In this document: positions 52,123 through 60,976 of the stretch, one piece after another
How positions within the stretch are numbered: the stretch's first letter is position 1
Layout: every line of letters begins with the position of its first letter
NCBI RefSeq assembly: GCF_900101745.1
Contig: NZ_FNAD01000020.1
Span: 1-64,000 of the forward strand
Direction: 5' to 3'
DNA from: Glycomyces harbinensis
GTDB lineage: Bacteria > Actinomycetota > Actinomycetes > Mycobacteriales > Micromonosporaceae
Length of the DNA: 64,000 nucleotides
Program-made: the position numbers and the translations under genes
The notes under the pieces: model-generated
The model's database searches: none
The model's input: only the letters and a program-made list of their open reading frames with translations
Told to the model about the DNA's origin: nothing

Positions 52123-52400
52123 CGGTCGAGCACGCCGAGCAGTTGTGCGCCGGCGGCCGGGAGTATCTCGAGGGGATCATCCCACTCTTGAAGAGGCGCT
52201 CGCCCTCGACAGGCCGGTCACGGCGCCTCGTCCGCACCCACCTGCGGCTGGTCTGCGACGCCATGGGTCCTGAAGCCAAACGCATCGCCCTGTTCGACAT
52301 GGCCGGGGCCGGCGCCGACCTCGGGCGCATCATCCCCGGCGTGCTGCACGCCTTCGCCGACGCACACCCCGAGCGCAGGGCCCTGTGGTTCAGTGCCTCG
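52123..52400 (+). pseudogene. Frameshifted MEDS-domain (anti-sigma-type) remnant
   Basis: Joined across frames, this reads HAEQLCAGGREYLEGIIP, then LEEALALDRPVTA in another frame, then in the first frame LRLVCDAMGPEAKRIALFDM and LGRIIPGVLHAFADAHPERR. This follows the MEDS sensory domain (EY.EGVVPFL.EAL..GEPV, LR..LG..A.RV.FLDM, N.GRIIP.L..F.D.H), which in actinobacteria is often joined to an RsbW-like kinase domain. The two shifts lie near 52190 and between about 52210 and 52230. The part after 52400 has decayed. Frames were read by hand, so a sequencing error cannot be excluded. Confidence 0.6.
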
Positions 52401-52702
52401 GCGGTGAGGCACCGATTCGAGCCGTCGCCGACCGCAGCTCCGCGTCCGGGGGCGACGGAGCCAGGAGCCCGCGGCGCGGGCTAGCCCGCTCAGCCCCGTC
52501 GGCTCCGCAGCCTGGCGGCTCATCGCAGTTGATCACCTCACCAGAGGCAGACGCGGCAAAGCCGTTCACCCCGACTGTCCACGGAAGGACTACGTCGCTG
52601 GCCCATCCATAGGACACCCACGGAAACACATCGCAAAGCACTTCCAGGAGCGTGAACGGAGGCGCCATCAGAAGGAAGTTGCTGGCGACGAGCCTGAACT
52701 GG

Positions 52703-52774
52703 TGGGCCCCCTCGGACTCGAACCGAGAACCTACGGATTAAAAGTCCGCAGCTCTGCCATTGAGCTAGAGGCCC
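52703..52774 (-). tRNA. tRNA-Lys(TTT)
   Basis: A 72-base cloverleaf on the minus strand. The acceptor GGGCCTC pairs with GGGGCCC (one G-U), the D-arm is GCTCAATGGCAGAGC, and the anticodon stem GCGGA/TCCGT has loop CTTTTAA, so the anticodon is TTT. The T-arm is CTCGG-TTCGAGT-CCGAG and the discriminator is A. The 3' CCA is not obviously full in the DNA. Confidence 0.95.
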
Positions 52775-53425
52775 TTGCCGAGACGATATCGTATCGGCCC
52801 GCAGCTCCGCTCTGGCAGCAGGCTGCGGCATCGATGGTACGGCATGGCCGCCACGAGGACTGTTCGACTTGGGCCCTCGTGGCGGCCAGCACGGCCACCC
52901 TCCGAGGAACTTGTCGATCTCGCTCTGCCAGCGGTGCACATGGCCGCCGCCGACGTTCGCGTAGAGTGCCGACCTCCGCGGCTCCCGTTCCTCCCAGGTG
53001 GCGCTTTCGAGCGGACGGCCCGCGGCACTCGGATTGTCACAGCCCTGGGGGAGGATGGGAATCGGACCGGTTCTCGCGTCGCCGGACCCGCGATCCGGTC
53101 GCGGCGACCTGTTTCAGGCCGGACTCCACCGCCGGGCCGGTGGCGGTGGAGCCTGCGGCGGGCGGTGTGGGCTCGGCACCGCCGCTGGTGGACGGCGCGG
53201 CGGCAGTCGCGGAGCACCGCCGCCGCGCCTTTTCGATCCGCGTCACACGCAGCCCTCGGTGGGGTCGGGCCCGCTCCCGCTAAGATCGAACATATGTACT
53301 ATAAACCATCGAGGCGAGGCTGTGTACCCCCGGTCGGGTGATACCGCAAGGACTCTGCGATCGGGGCGCGTCGCCCGGCACGGCCCTTCCCTATCCGGGT
53401 GGACGAGCAGGTAGACTCGCCTGCT
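52775..53425. other. Gene-free region between tRNA-Lys and yaaA
   Basis: No credible gene. A perfect 14-base inverted repeat (52845-52858 with 52875-52888, arms TGGCCGCCACGAGG/CCTCGTGGCGGCCA, 16-base loop) lies 70 bases upstream of the tRNA. A TACGAT-like -10 for the tRNA is at 52788-52793 (minus). A TACTATAA element near 53297 may serve yaaA. Confidence 0.5.
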
Positions 53426-54169
53426 GTGCTCATATTGCTGCCGCCGTCAGAAGGGAAGGCCGGTCAAGGCGACGGTCCTCCCCTCGACCTTGGGCGTCTC
53501 TCCTCACCGGCGCTGAACCCCATCCGCGAACTCCTCGTCGACCGCCTGGTCGAACTGTGCGCCGACGAGGACGCTGCCGCGAAAGCGCTGAAACTCCCTG
53601 CGACCCAACGGCATTACGTCCAGGCGAACCGGGCGCTGCGCACGGCCCCCACCCTCGCCGCCTGGGAGCTGTACAACGGCGTCCTCTACGACCGGCTCGG
53701 CCTCGGGGACCTCCCCGACGGCGAGCAGGTCCTCATCGCCTCGCCGCTGTGGGGGCTGCTGCGGCCCTCCGACCGGGTGCCGCCCTACCGGATGCCGATG
53801 AGCGCCAAGCTCCCCGGCACCGAGACGCTCGCGAAGCTGTGGCGACCGGCCGTCGCCGAGGTCCTCGGCGCCCGCGACGAGCTCATCGTGGACCTCCGCT
53901 CGGGCGCGTACGCCCAGGTGTGGGGCCCGAAGGACCGCGGCGTCTCCGTCCGCGTGTTCAAAGAGGACGCGGACGGCAAGCGCAGCGTCGTGACACACAT
54001 GGCCAAGGCCACCCGCGGCGACGTGGCCCGGGCGCTCCTCGCCGGCGGCGCCCGCCCCGAGTCGGCCGCCGACCTCGGCGACTTCCTCGCCGGACAGGGC
54101 TGGAAGGTCGAGCTCAGCGAACCGGCGACCCGGTCCAAGCCCTGGCTGCTGGACATCCTGAACGCCTGA
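53426..54169 (+). CDS. yaaA: YaaA/DUF328 peroxide-stress protein
   Basis: A 247-residue YaaA-family protein with the hallmark start LILLPPSEGK, the middle segments ALRTAPTLAAWELYNGVLYDRL and LIASPLWGLLRPSDRVPPYRMPMSAKLPG, and LIVDLRSGAYAQVW. In E. coli YaaA lowers intracellular iron during peroxide stress and binds DNA. GTG at 53426 gives the usual N-terminus. A GTG at 53399 would add nine residues and is less likely. Confidence 0.9.
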   Translation: MLILLPPSEGKAGQGDGPPLDLGRLSSPALNPIRELLVDRLVELCADEDAAAKALKLPATQRHYVQANRALRTAPTLAAWELYNGVLYDRLGLGDLPDGEQVLIASPLWGLLRPSDRVPPYRMPMSAKLPGTETLAKLWRPAVAEVLGARDELIVDLRSGAYAQVWGPKDRGVSVRVFKEDADGKRSVVTHMAKATRGDVARALLAGGARPESAADLGDFLAGQGWKVELSEPATRSKPWLLDILNA

Positions 54170-54200
54170 GCGAAGCTACCCTCGCGTGTAGTAGCGAGGG

Positions 54201-54340
54201 CCCCCGGCAACAACCCTGCCCGGGGGAACCTGAAGCGGAGCTGAAGGCGGGCCGGGCATCACGGTAGTTACCGTCGCGTTTCGTTCGGAGCGCCCCTGGC
54301 AACAACCCTGCCTCGGTGAAGCTGAAGGGGAGCTGAAGTG
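54201..54340. repeat. Two diverged direct repeats with hairpin after yaaA
   Basis: A block of about 47 bases at 54201-54247 recurs at 54292-54340. The shared core is GGCAACAACCCTGCC and then CTGAAG.GGAGCTGAAG. The first copy also forms a hairpin (CCCCCGG/CCGGGGG). It may be a duplicated terminator. Confidence 0.65.
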
Positions 54341-54359
54341 CTCCGCGGGTGAAGCGACA

Positions 54360-54394
54360 GGAAGGACCCGGACGGGATGCGTCCGGGTCCTTCC
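54360..54394. terminator. Bidirectional hairpin terminator between yaaA and ppa
   Basis: A perfect 15-base stem (GGAAGGACCCGGACG / CGTCCGGGTCCTTCC) with a 5-base loop. Confidence 0.8.
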
Positions 54395-54403
54395 TTCATG
54401 TCG

Positions 54404-54901
54404 CTAGTGGTTGGAGTGGTAGCCCTCGGTCTTGGCGCGCTCGAAGGATCGGCGCACCTCTTCCTCGGCCTCGGCGCGGCCGGTCCAGGTCGCGCCTTCG
54501 ACGCTCTTGCCGGGCTCCAGGTCCTTGTAGACCGTGAAGAAGTGCTGGATCTCCAGGCGGTCGAATTCGGGGACGTCCGCGATGTCCTTGAACCGGTCCT
54601 TGCGCGGGTCGTCGGCCGGGACGCACAGCACCTTGTCGTCCACGCCCTTCTCGTCGCGCATCCGGAACATGCCGATCGCGCGGGCGCGGATGACGCAGCC
54701 GGGGAACGTCGGCTCCACGAGCACCAGCGCGTCCAGCGGGTCGCCGTCCTGGCCCAGCGTGTCGTCGATGAAGCCGTAGTCGGCCGGGTACACCGTCGCG
54801 GTGAACAGCGTCCGGTCCAGACGGATGCGTCCGGTCTCGTGGTCGATCTCGTACTTGTTGGCGCTCCCCTTGGGGATCTCCACCGTCACGTCGAACTCCA
54901 C
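54404..54901 (-). CDS. ppa: Inorganic pyrophosphatase
   Basis: A 165-residue family I soluble pyrophosphatase, hydrolysing PPi to drive biosynthesis. The metal site is visible in [25 protein letters not shown], with [12 protein letters not shown] and [13 protein letters not shown] also typical. GTG at 54901 follows GGAGGAGG. It is divergent from dacB by 55 bases, a common actinobacterial arrangement. Confidence 0.96.
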   Translation of the reverse strand: MEFDVTVEIPKGSANKYEIDHETGRIRLDRTLFTATVYPADYGFIDDTLGQDGDPLDALVLVEPTFPGCVIRARAIGMFRMRDEKGVDDKVLCVPADDPRKDRFKDIADVPEFDRLEIQHFFTVYKDLEPGKSVEGATWTGRAEAEEEVRRSFERAKTEGYHSNH

Positions 54902-54956
54902 AGGCCGACCTCCTCCAGGCTCAAATGCAGTGCTCTTAATGGCCTAGTCTCTGTGC

Positions 54957-56390
54957 ATGTCCCTCAGCGACAACGCCGACCCCAAGGGCGCGAGTAGTAC
55001 GCCACACGCCGGGCCCGCCGCACCCGCCAAACCCGGCCGGGCGCGCCGCCGCCGGGCCCTCACGGGCGTCCTCGCCGCTCTCGCCGTCGTGGTCACCGTA
55101 GCCGCAGCGGGGGGCCTGGTGTGGCAGTTCGCCGCCGTCGCGAACCCGCAGACCGGCGTGTTCACCCCGCCCGAGGCCTATCCCCCGGTCGAGCCCGCGC
55201 CGGTGCTGGCCTCCTCCGACGCCGACGCACCGGTCCCCGACCTCGCGTCGGTCCTGCCCGCGCTGCTCGACGACGCGCGCCTCAACGGCTCCACTTCGGC
55301 GTCGTTCGCCGACGCCCTGACCGGCGAGGTCCTCTACGAGCAGGAGGGCGACACGCCCCTCGCCCCGGCGTCATCGATGAAGGTGGTCGCGGCCGTGGCC
55401 GCGTTCGAGCACCTGGGCGCCGAGTACCGCATCCCCACGACCGTGGTCGAGGGCCCCACCGACGACAGCGTGGTGCTCGTGGCCGGCGGGGACGTGACGC
55501 TCACCGTCGACGGCGACGGCTACTACAACGAGTACGCCCGGGGCGCGAGCCTCACCGAGCTGGCCGACGCGGTCCTGGAGGCGCGCGGCGGCGACGCGCC
55601 GGCCACGGTCTACCTGGACACGAGCGTGTTCACCGACAACCCGAAGGCCGAAGGCGTGCTGACGGAGGACCTGGTCTACGCGACGGCGCCGATGGCCCCG
55701 ATCATGGTCGACGGCGGCCGCAAGGACAACACCCAGAAGTACGCCGAGCACTACACCGACCCGGCGACGGTCGCCGTGCTGGAGTTCGCGGAGATCCTCG
55801 GCGCCGATGTCGCCGAAGGCGTCGCCGAGGAGGGCGCGGCCGAGGTCGCGACCGTGTACTCGGCACCGCTGGCGGCGCTGGTCGACTCGTTCATCCTCAC
55901 CTCCGACAACCTGCTGACCGACGCGGTGGCGCTCCAGACGGCGCTGGTCGTCGAGGGCGAGATGACCTGGGCGGCCATGTCCACGGTGCACCTGGCGACC
56001 CTGGAGTCCCTGGGCGTGGCGACCGACGGGCTGGTGTTCTACGACGGCTCGGGCCTGTCGCCGACCGACCGCATGACCGCGAACGCGTTCACCCAGGTGC
56101 TGCTCGGCGCAGCCGGATCGCAGGCGGCGTCGGTGTTCGAGTCGCTGCCGGTGGCCGGGTACTCGGGGACCCTGAGGAACCGGTTCGACTCCGCCGGGGA
56201 CGGCAAGGGCGTGGTGCGGGCCAAGACCGGCACCCTCAGCGGGGTCAGCTCGCTCACGGGGACCTTGACGACGCTCGACGGCAGGCAGCTCGTGTTCTCG
56301 CTCATCAGCAACCAGGCGACCACCGGCGAGGAAGCGGTCGAGGCGGCGATGGACGAGATCTCGACCGCGGTGGCGCGGTGCGGCTGCTGA
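54957..56390 (+). CDS. dacB: D-alanyl-D-alanine carboxypeptidase (PBP4 class)
   Basis: A 477-residue exported class C penicillin-binding protein. One N-terminal membrane helix (GVLAALAVVVTVAAAGGLVW) anchors it. The active-site triad is complete: SSMK with Ser139 and Lys142, SDNLL in the middle, and KTGTLSG near the end. It trims or cleaves peptidoglycan stem peptides. A hairpin pair follows before the amylase gene. dacB, tilS, hpt and ftsH commonly cluster in actinobacteria; here an amylase gene interrupts. Confidence 0.94.
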   Translation: MSLSDNADPKGASSTPHAGPAAPAKPGRARRRRALTGVLAALAVVVTVAAAGGLVWQFAAVANPQTGVFTPPEAYPPVEPAPVLASSDADAPVPDLASVLPALLDDARLNGSTSASFADALTGEVLYEQEGDTPLAPASSMKVVAAVAAFEHLGAEYRIPTTVVEGPTDDSVVLVAGGDVTLTVDGDGYYNEYARGASLTELADAVLEARGGDAPATVYLDTSVFTDNPKAEGVLTEDLVYATAPMAPIMVDGGRKDNTQKYAEHYTDPATVAVLEFAEILGADVAEGVAEEGAAEVATVYSAPLAALVDSFILTSDNLLTDAVALQTALVVEGEMTWAAMSTVHLATLESLGVATDGLVFYDGSGLSPTDRMTANAFTQVLLGAAGSQAASVFESLPVAGYSGTLRNRFDSAGDGKGVVRAKTGTLSGVSSLTGTLTTLDGRQLVFSLISNQATTGEEAVEAAMDEISTAVARCGC

Positions 56391-56500
56391 TCGGGGCTTC
56401 GATCGATGGGGCTCCTCTCCGCCGGTTCCGTCCGGCAGGTCCCATGGTGGCGCCCCGAAGCTGAAGCCAGGCTTAAGACGGCTGAAGACCGCTTCAGGAA

Positions 56501-56572
56501 GCGAAGGGCCCCGGGCGGATGCCCGGGGCCCTTCGCTCGGAGTCGGCAGGAAGCCCGGGACCGTTCCCGGGC
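56501..56572. terminator. Two adjacent hairpins between dacB and the amylase gene
   Basis: A 16-base perfect stem at 56501-56536 (GGAT loop) serves the convergent genes. A second 8-base stem (GCCCGGGA / TCCCGGGC) lies at 56553-56572, next to the amylase stop. Confidence 0.75.
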
Positions 56573-56580
56573 CGCCGGGG

Positions 56581-58371
56581 TCAGGCGGTGTTCCAGGTCT
56601 GGTTCAGCGCCAGGCACCCGGTGGCCGGGACGGTCGCGGTGCGGTTGCCGATCGACTCCCACGTGTAGCTCCCGTCGGCGCGGACGATCACGTACTTGTA
56701 CTGGAACGTGGTCCCGGCCGGGACCGAGACGGTGCCCTTCCAGTACGGGTAGGCCGCGCCCGACAGGTGCGCCGAGGCGATCGGCGTCCAGTTCCCCAGC
56801 TGCGGGACGGACCCGACGAGGTAGACCTCGTCGCCGACACTGGTGCCGGTGACGTAGGCGCTGGCGTTCACGCAGTCGTCCGCGTCCCCGCCCGGACCGC
56901 CGCCCGTGTTGCCGACGTAGATCGCCAGCGCGGTCTTGGCGGCCACGGTGGCCGAGAAGGTCCCGCCGGAGACGGTCACGGCGGCGCCCGAGATGACGTC
57001 GGTGTACGAGCCGTCCGGCAGCGACGTGGTGAAGGTCTGGGTGATCGAGGCGCTGGAGGCGTTGAAGACCGCGTGGCCGGCGTCGCCGCGTCCGAAGGCG
57101 AAGGCGTCGCCCGAACCCCAGGTGTCGACGACGGGTTCGCCGGCGGTGGCGGCGCGGAATCCGGCCATGCCGCTCATGTAGGGCGAGCGGTGGATGCACG
57201 TGAACGCGTCGGCGCCGCAGTTCACGTCGGCGACGGTGCCGTCGCCGTCGAGCGGCGGGGCGTCGCTGGAGCCGGAGAAGGCGTAGCCGGTGTAGGAGGC
57301 GGGGGTGCCGAACGGGTAGGCGAGCATGAACGCCTCGCCGAGCAGGTAGTCCTGGCCGTTCTTGTAGCTCATGGTCTGCGAGCCGCGCTCGGTGTCGTGG
57401 TTGGCGGCGAAGACGCCGGCGGGCGAGGTGTAGCCCCAGGAGGTGCCCATGGTGGTCAGGTGGCGTGCCTCCGAGCCGCCGTTGATGTGGTTCTTGAGGT
57501 CGTGGGCGTAGCTGAACTCCTGGACGTCGCCGATGCCGGTGTACTCGGCTTCGGTGATGGGTTCGCCGGCGGCGCCGATGACCTCTTGGACGATGTAGGG
57601 GTCGCCGTCGACGAGGTTCATGACGGCGGCGAGGTCGGTGGCGGAGATGTGCTTGGCGGCGTCGACGCGGAAGCCGTCGACGCCGAGGCTCGTGAGGTCG
57701 TCGAGGTAGGCGGCGATGGTCTCGCGGACGTCGGTCTGGGAGGTGTCGAGGTCGTTGAGGCCGACCAGGTGGCAGTTCTGGACTTCGCCGCGGTCCTGGT
57801 AGTCGTCGATCTCGCAGTAGGAGGAGCCGGTGTTGTGGAAGTCGGAGGCGTCGTAGCCGGCGTCGGGGTAGTGGAACTGGCGGTACTCGGAGCCGTTGGA
57901 GCCGTATCGGGTCTGGGTGGCGGAGCCGGCGGCCATGTGGTTGATGACGACGTCGGCGATGACGCCGATGCCGTTGGCGTCGCAGGCGTCGACCATGGCG
58001 GCGTATTCGGCGCGGGTGCCGAGGCGGGATTCGAGTTCGTAGCTGACGGGCTGGTAGTGGATGTACCAGGCGTGGGCTTCGCCGCTGGAGGCGTCGGTGC
58101 CGAGGATGTGCTCTTGCGGGGGCGAGGTCTGGACGTGGGTGTAGCCGGAGTCGGCGAGGGGTCCGGCGCATTCGGCGGCGATGGAGTTCCAGGTCCACTC
58201 GAACATGTTGAGGATCGAGTCGCCGCCGGCGAGGGCGGCGGCCGGGGCGGCGTCGAGCGGGGCGGGCTCGGGTTCGGCGGCGGGGGCGGTCAGGCCGGCG
58301 AGCAGGGCGGCTGCCGCGAGTGCGGTCCCGCCCGCGGCGGCGAGGAGCCGCCTGGGAATGGTGTGAGGCAT
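56581..58371 (-). CDS. Secreted alpha-amylase with CBM20 starch-binding domain
   Basis: A 596-residue GH13 alpha-amylase. A signal peptide (LLAAAGGTALAAAALLAG) is followed by a short Pro/Ala/Glu linker. The four GH13 regions are visible: DVVINH (140-145), GFRVDAAKH with nucleophile Asp237, the acid/base Glu263 in VQEV, and FAANHDTERG with Asp326. The C-terminal hundred residues are a CBM20 domain (GDEVYLVGSVPQLGNW, YWKGTVSVPAGTTFQYKYVI). ATG at 58371 was chosen for its spacing to AAAGGGAG; ATG at 58374 is adjacent. A LacI-type operator candidate lies upstream. Confidence 0.95.
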   Translation of the reverse strand: MPHTIPRRLLAAAGGTALAAAALLAGLTAPAAEPEPAPLDAAPAAALAGGDSILNMFEWTWNSIAAECAGPLADSGYTHVQTSPPQEHILGTDASSGEAHAWYIHYQPVSYELESRLGTRAEYAAMVDACDANGIGVIADVVINHMAAGSATQTRYGSNGSEYRQFHYPDAGYDASDFHNTGSSYCEIDDYQDRGEVQNCHLVGLNDLDTSQTDVRETIAAYLDDLTSLGVDGFRVDAAKHISATDLAAVMNLVDGDPYIVQEVIGAAGEPITEAEYTGIGDVQEFSYAHDLKNHINGGSEARHLTTMGTSWGYTSPAGVFAANHDTERGSQTMSYKNGQDYLLGEAFMLAYPFGTPASYTGYAFSGSSDAPPLDGDGTVADVNCGADAFTCIHRSPYMSGMAGFRAATAGEPVVDTWGSGDAFAFGRGDAGHAVFNASSASITQTFTTSLPDGSYTDVISGAAVTVSGGTFSATVAAKTALAIYVGNTGGGPGGDADDCVNASAYVTGTSVGDEVYLVGSVPQLGNWTPIASAHLSGAAYPYWKGTVSVPAGTTFQYKYVIVRADGSYTWESIGNRTATVPATGCLALNQTWNTA

Positions 58372-58382
58372 CATTGCTCCCT

Positions 58383-58420
58383 TTGCAAGTCCTGCCCGCA
58401 AACCTGCAAGATGTTGCGGG
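58383..58420 (-). promoter_or_regulatory. Possible MalR/LacI-type operator upstream of the amylase gene
   Basis: On the minus strand CTTGCAGG (58403-58410) and CTTGCAAAG (58382-58389) are direct repeats beside GCAAC elements. This resembles the CTTGCAG/TTGCAA repeats that control actinomycete amylase promoters. No regulator gene is nearby. Confidence 0.4.
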
Positions 58421-58576
58421 TCTGTGGAGAACCTAACATCAACCGGAGATAGATTTCAAGATGGTCGATATTTAAATCCGTTTGCCGGTTTGCGCACCCC
58501 GTCCCGGAACGCGCCGCGCACGCCGTGCCGGACCGTGATGGTGGCGAGACGACTGCGCTGTGGATAGGCTTGGACC

Positions 58577-59713
58577 ATGGCGCCGCCCGCAGGAAACCCG
58601 ATGCTGCCGTCAGTCGACTGGCAGACCGCCGCCTCCTGCTCACGGGCCTTCAGCCGCGGCGGGCCCCGCATGAGCCCCGAAGGCGCGCTCGACGTCGTCG
58701 CCGACCTCCACCGCCACGCCCGCCACGCGATCGAGCTCGTCAGCGACTACACCCTCCTCACCCCCACCGGCGACACCCCCGTGGACGTCGTCGACCGCGT
58801 CCGCTGGAGCAACGTCAACATCGCCGGCTTCCGCCGCCTCCTCATCGGGCTCGGCGCCGAGCAGGCCCACCCGGACGCCCCCGCCGGGGCCGCCGCCAGG
58901 CTCGCCGGCGTCCAGGCCGGAGCCGTCCTCGCGTTCCTCTCCTCCCGCGTGCTCGGCCAGTTCGAGACCTTCTCCGCCGACTCCGGCCGCCTCCTCTTCG
59001 TCGCCCCCAACATCGTCGAGGTCGAACGGCGCCTGCGCCTGCCCTCGCGCGAGTTCCGCCTCTGGATCGCCGTGCACGAGGCCGCCCACCTCACCCAGTT
59101 CACCGCCGTCCCCTGGATGCGGGACCACTTCCACGACCTCATCCACACCTTCTTCGACGCCGCCGAACCCGACCGGTCCTCCGCCGCCGGACTCGCCCGC
59201 GCCGTGCGCCGCGCGATGGCCGCCGCCCGCGAGGGCGAGGCCCCCGGCGCCGCGAACACCCGCCCCGTCGGCCCGCCCGGACCCGAGCCCGCCGGCCTCG
59301 ACGTCATGTCCGCGGTCACCAGTCCCGAACAGCGCGAAGCGATCTCGCAGATCCAGGCGCTCATGACCCTCCTGGAGGGCCATGCCGAAGCCGTCATGGA
59401 CGGCGTCGGACGCACCGCCATCAACCACGTCGCGCTCCTGCGCCGCCGCTTCGACCGCCGCCGCGCCAACCCGACCACGCTCCAGAAGTTCGTGCGCCAG
59501 CTCCTGGGCCTGGACGCCAAGATGCGCCAGTACGCGGCCGGCCGCCGCTTCGTCGACCACGTCGTCGCCGCACACGGCGTCACCGGCTTCAACCGCGTCT
59601 GGGAGGCCCCGGCGAACCTGCCGACCGAGACCGAGATCGACTACCCCGAACAGTGGATCGCCCGCGTCATCGGAAGGCCGAGCCTCGCCCCGCGAAGCCT
59701 CGGCCGTGGCTAG
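58577..59713 (+). CDS. Zincin-like HExxH protein (DUF2342-type)
   Basis: A 378-residue protein with the zinc-protease motif HEAAH at 167-171 in a long helix (LWIAVHEAAHLTQFTAVPW). It also has ALMTLLEGHAEAVMDG, whose Glu-x-His could supply the third ligand. This matches the actinobacterial DUF2342 zincin family, once linked by name to F420 biosynthesis; its substrate is unknown. ATG at 58577 is used. It overlaps the tilS start by 8 bases and is the usual neighbour upstream of tilS. Confidence 0.88.
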   Translation: MAPPAGNPMLPSVDWQTAASCSRAFSRGGPRMSPEGALDVVADLHRHARHAIELVSDYTLLTPTGDTPVDVVDRVRWSNVNIAGFRRLLIGLGAEQAHPDAPAGAAARLAGVQAGAVLAFLSSRVLGQFETFSADSGRLLFVAPNIVEVERRLRLPSREFRLWIAVHEAAHLTQFTAVPWMRDHFHDLIHTFFDAAEPDRSSAAGLARAVRRAMAAAREGEAPGAANTRPVGPPGPEPAGLDVMSAVTSPEQREAISQIQALMTLLEGHAEAVMDGVGRTAINHVALLRRRFDRRRANPTTLQKFVRQLLGLDAKMRQYAAGRRFVDHVVAAHGVTGFNRVWEAPANLPTETEIDYPEQWIARVIGRPSLAPRSLGRG

Positions 59714-60935
59714 ACTGCCGCCTTCGGTGGCGCGGCTGCGCGTCGCCGTCCGCGACGCGCTCGCCGACCTCCCCGCCGACGCGCTCGTGCTCGCCGCCTG
59801 CTCGGGCGGGCCGGACTCGCTCGCGCTGGCCGACACGCTCGCGTTCTGCGCCCCGCGCATGGGCCTGCGGGCCGGACTCGTCAGCGTCGACCACGGGCTG
59901 CAGGAAGGCTCGGCCGCGCGCGCGGCCGGCGTCGCCGCGTGGGCGCGGACCGTCGGATTCGACCCCGCCGAAGCGGTCACCGTCGAAGTCGGCGAGGCGG
60001 GCGGGCCGGAAGGCGCGGCCCGGCAGGCGCGGTACGCGGCCCTCGACGCCGCGGCACGGCGGCACGGCGCGTCCGCGATCCTGTTGGGCCACACCAGGGA
60101 CGACCAGGCCGAGACCGTGCTGCTCGCGCTCGTTCGCGGGGCCGGGCCGAGGGGCATCGCCGGGATGCGGGCCGTGCGCGGGCCCTACCGCCGGCCGCTG
60201 CTGGGCATCGCGCGGTCCGACACGCACGCGGCGTGCGCCGAGCGGGGGCTGCGGCCGTGGGCCGACCCGCACAACTCAGACCCGCGGTACCTGCGGTCGG
60301 CGCTGCGCCCGGCGCTCGACGCGCTCGTGGGCGTCCTCGGCGAGGACCTGGTGCCGAACCTCGCGCGGACCGCGGCGCTGGTCGCCGCCGACACCGACCA
60401 CCTCGACGCGCTCGGCGCGGCCGCGCTCGAGGAGTGCCGCACCGGGCACGGCGCGGCCGCCGATGCGACGGCGCGCCGCGAGACCGCGGGCCTGGACGCG
60501 AAGCGGCTCGGCGCCCTGCCGGACCCGGTCCGGCGGCGGGCGCTGCGCGCCTGGGTCCTGGAATCGGGCGTCAACGGCGCCGAGCTGAACCACCGGCACC
60601 TGGACGCGCTCGACGCGCTGGTCGCCGACTGGCGCGGGCAGGGCCCGACGTTCCTGCCCGGCGGCATCGCGGTGCGGCGCGCCGATGGCGAACTCACGAC
60701 TGAGCGGACGATCGCCGGGCAGCCCGAAGGCCTTTCGGCGGCAGGGTTATGGATCCCCGGTTTTCCAGGATGCCCGAAGGGTCCGACAATCCGGGACCGG
60801 CGGGCCGCGTTCGGCGGCGCCGGTGGCGTCCAATGGGGCGGGCGGGCGGGCGCGGGCAGGCCAGCACGAAGCCTCAGGCGCCCGCGGGCTCGGCGCCCCC
60901 GGTTCCGAAGTGTGCCCCGGGGGTGCGACAGGTGA
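59706..60935 (+). CDS. tilS: tRNA(Ile)-lysidine synthetase TilS with C-terminal extension
   Basis: A 409-residue N-type ATP pyrophosphatase that modifies C34 of tRNA-Ile(CAU) to lysidine. The PP-loop SGGPDS is at 33-38, followed by LVSVDHGLQ, ILLGHTRDDQAETVLLALVRGAGPRGIAGM and DPHNSD. Actinobacterial TilS is usually about 320-340 residues. After about residue 340 this one runs into Gly/Arg/Pro sequence with no domain, suggesting the original stop was lost. GTG at 59706 overlaps the zincin stop. Confidence 0.9.
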   Translation: MARLPPSVARLRVAVRDALADLPADALVLAACSGGPDSLALADTLAFCAPRMGLRAGLVSVDHGLQEGSAARAAGVAAWARTVGFDPAEAVTVEVGEAGGPEGAARQARYAALDAAARRHGASAILLGHTRDDQAETVLLALVRGAGPRGIAGMRAVRGPYRRPLLGIARSDTHAACAERGLRPWADPHNSDPRYLRSALRPALDALVGVLGEDLVPNLARTAALVAADTDHLDALGAAALEECRTGHGAAADATARRETAGLDAKRLGALPDPVRRRALRAWVLESGVNGAELNHRHLDALDALVADWRGQGPTFLPGGIAVRRADGELTTERTIAGQPEGLSAAGLWIPGFPGCPKGPTIRDRRAAFGGAGGVQWGGRAGAGRPARSLRRPRARRPRFRSVPRGCDR

Positions 60936-60976
60936 GCCGTGAGATTCACTTCGTTCCGCTTATAGCGAAAAATAAG

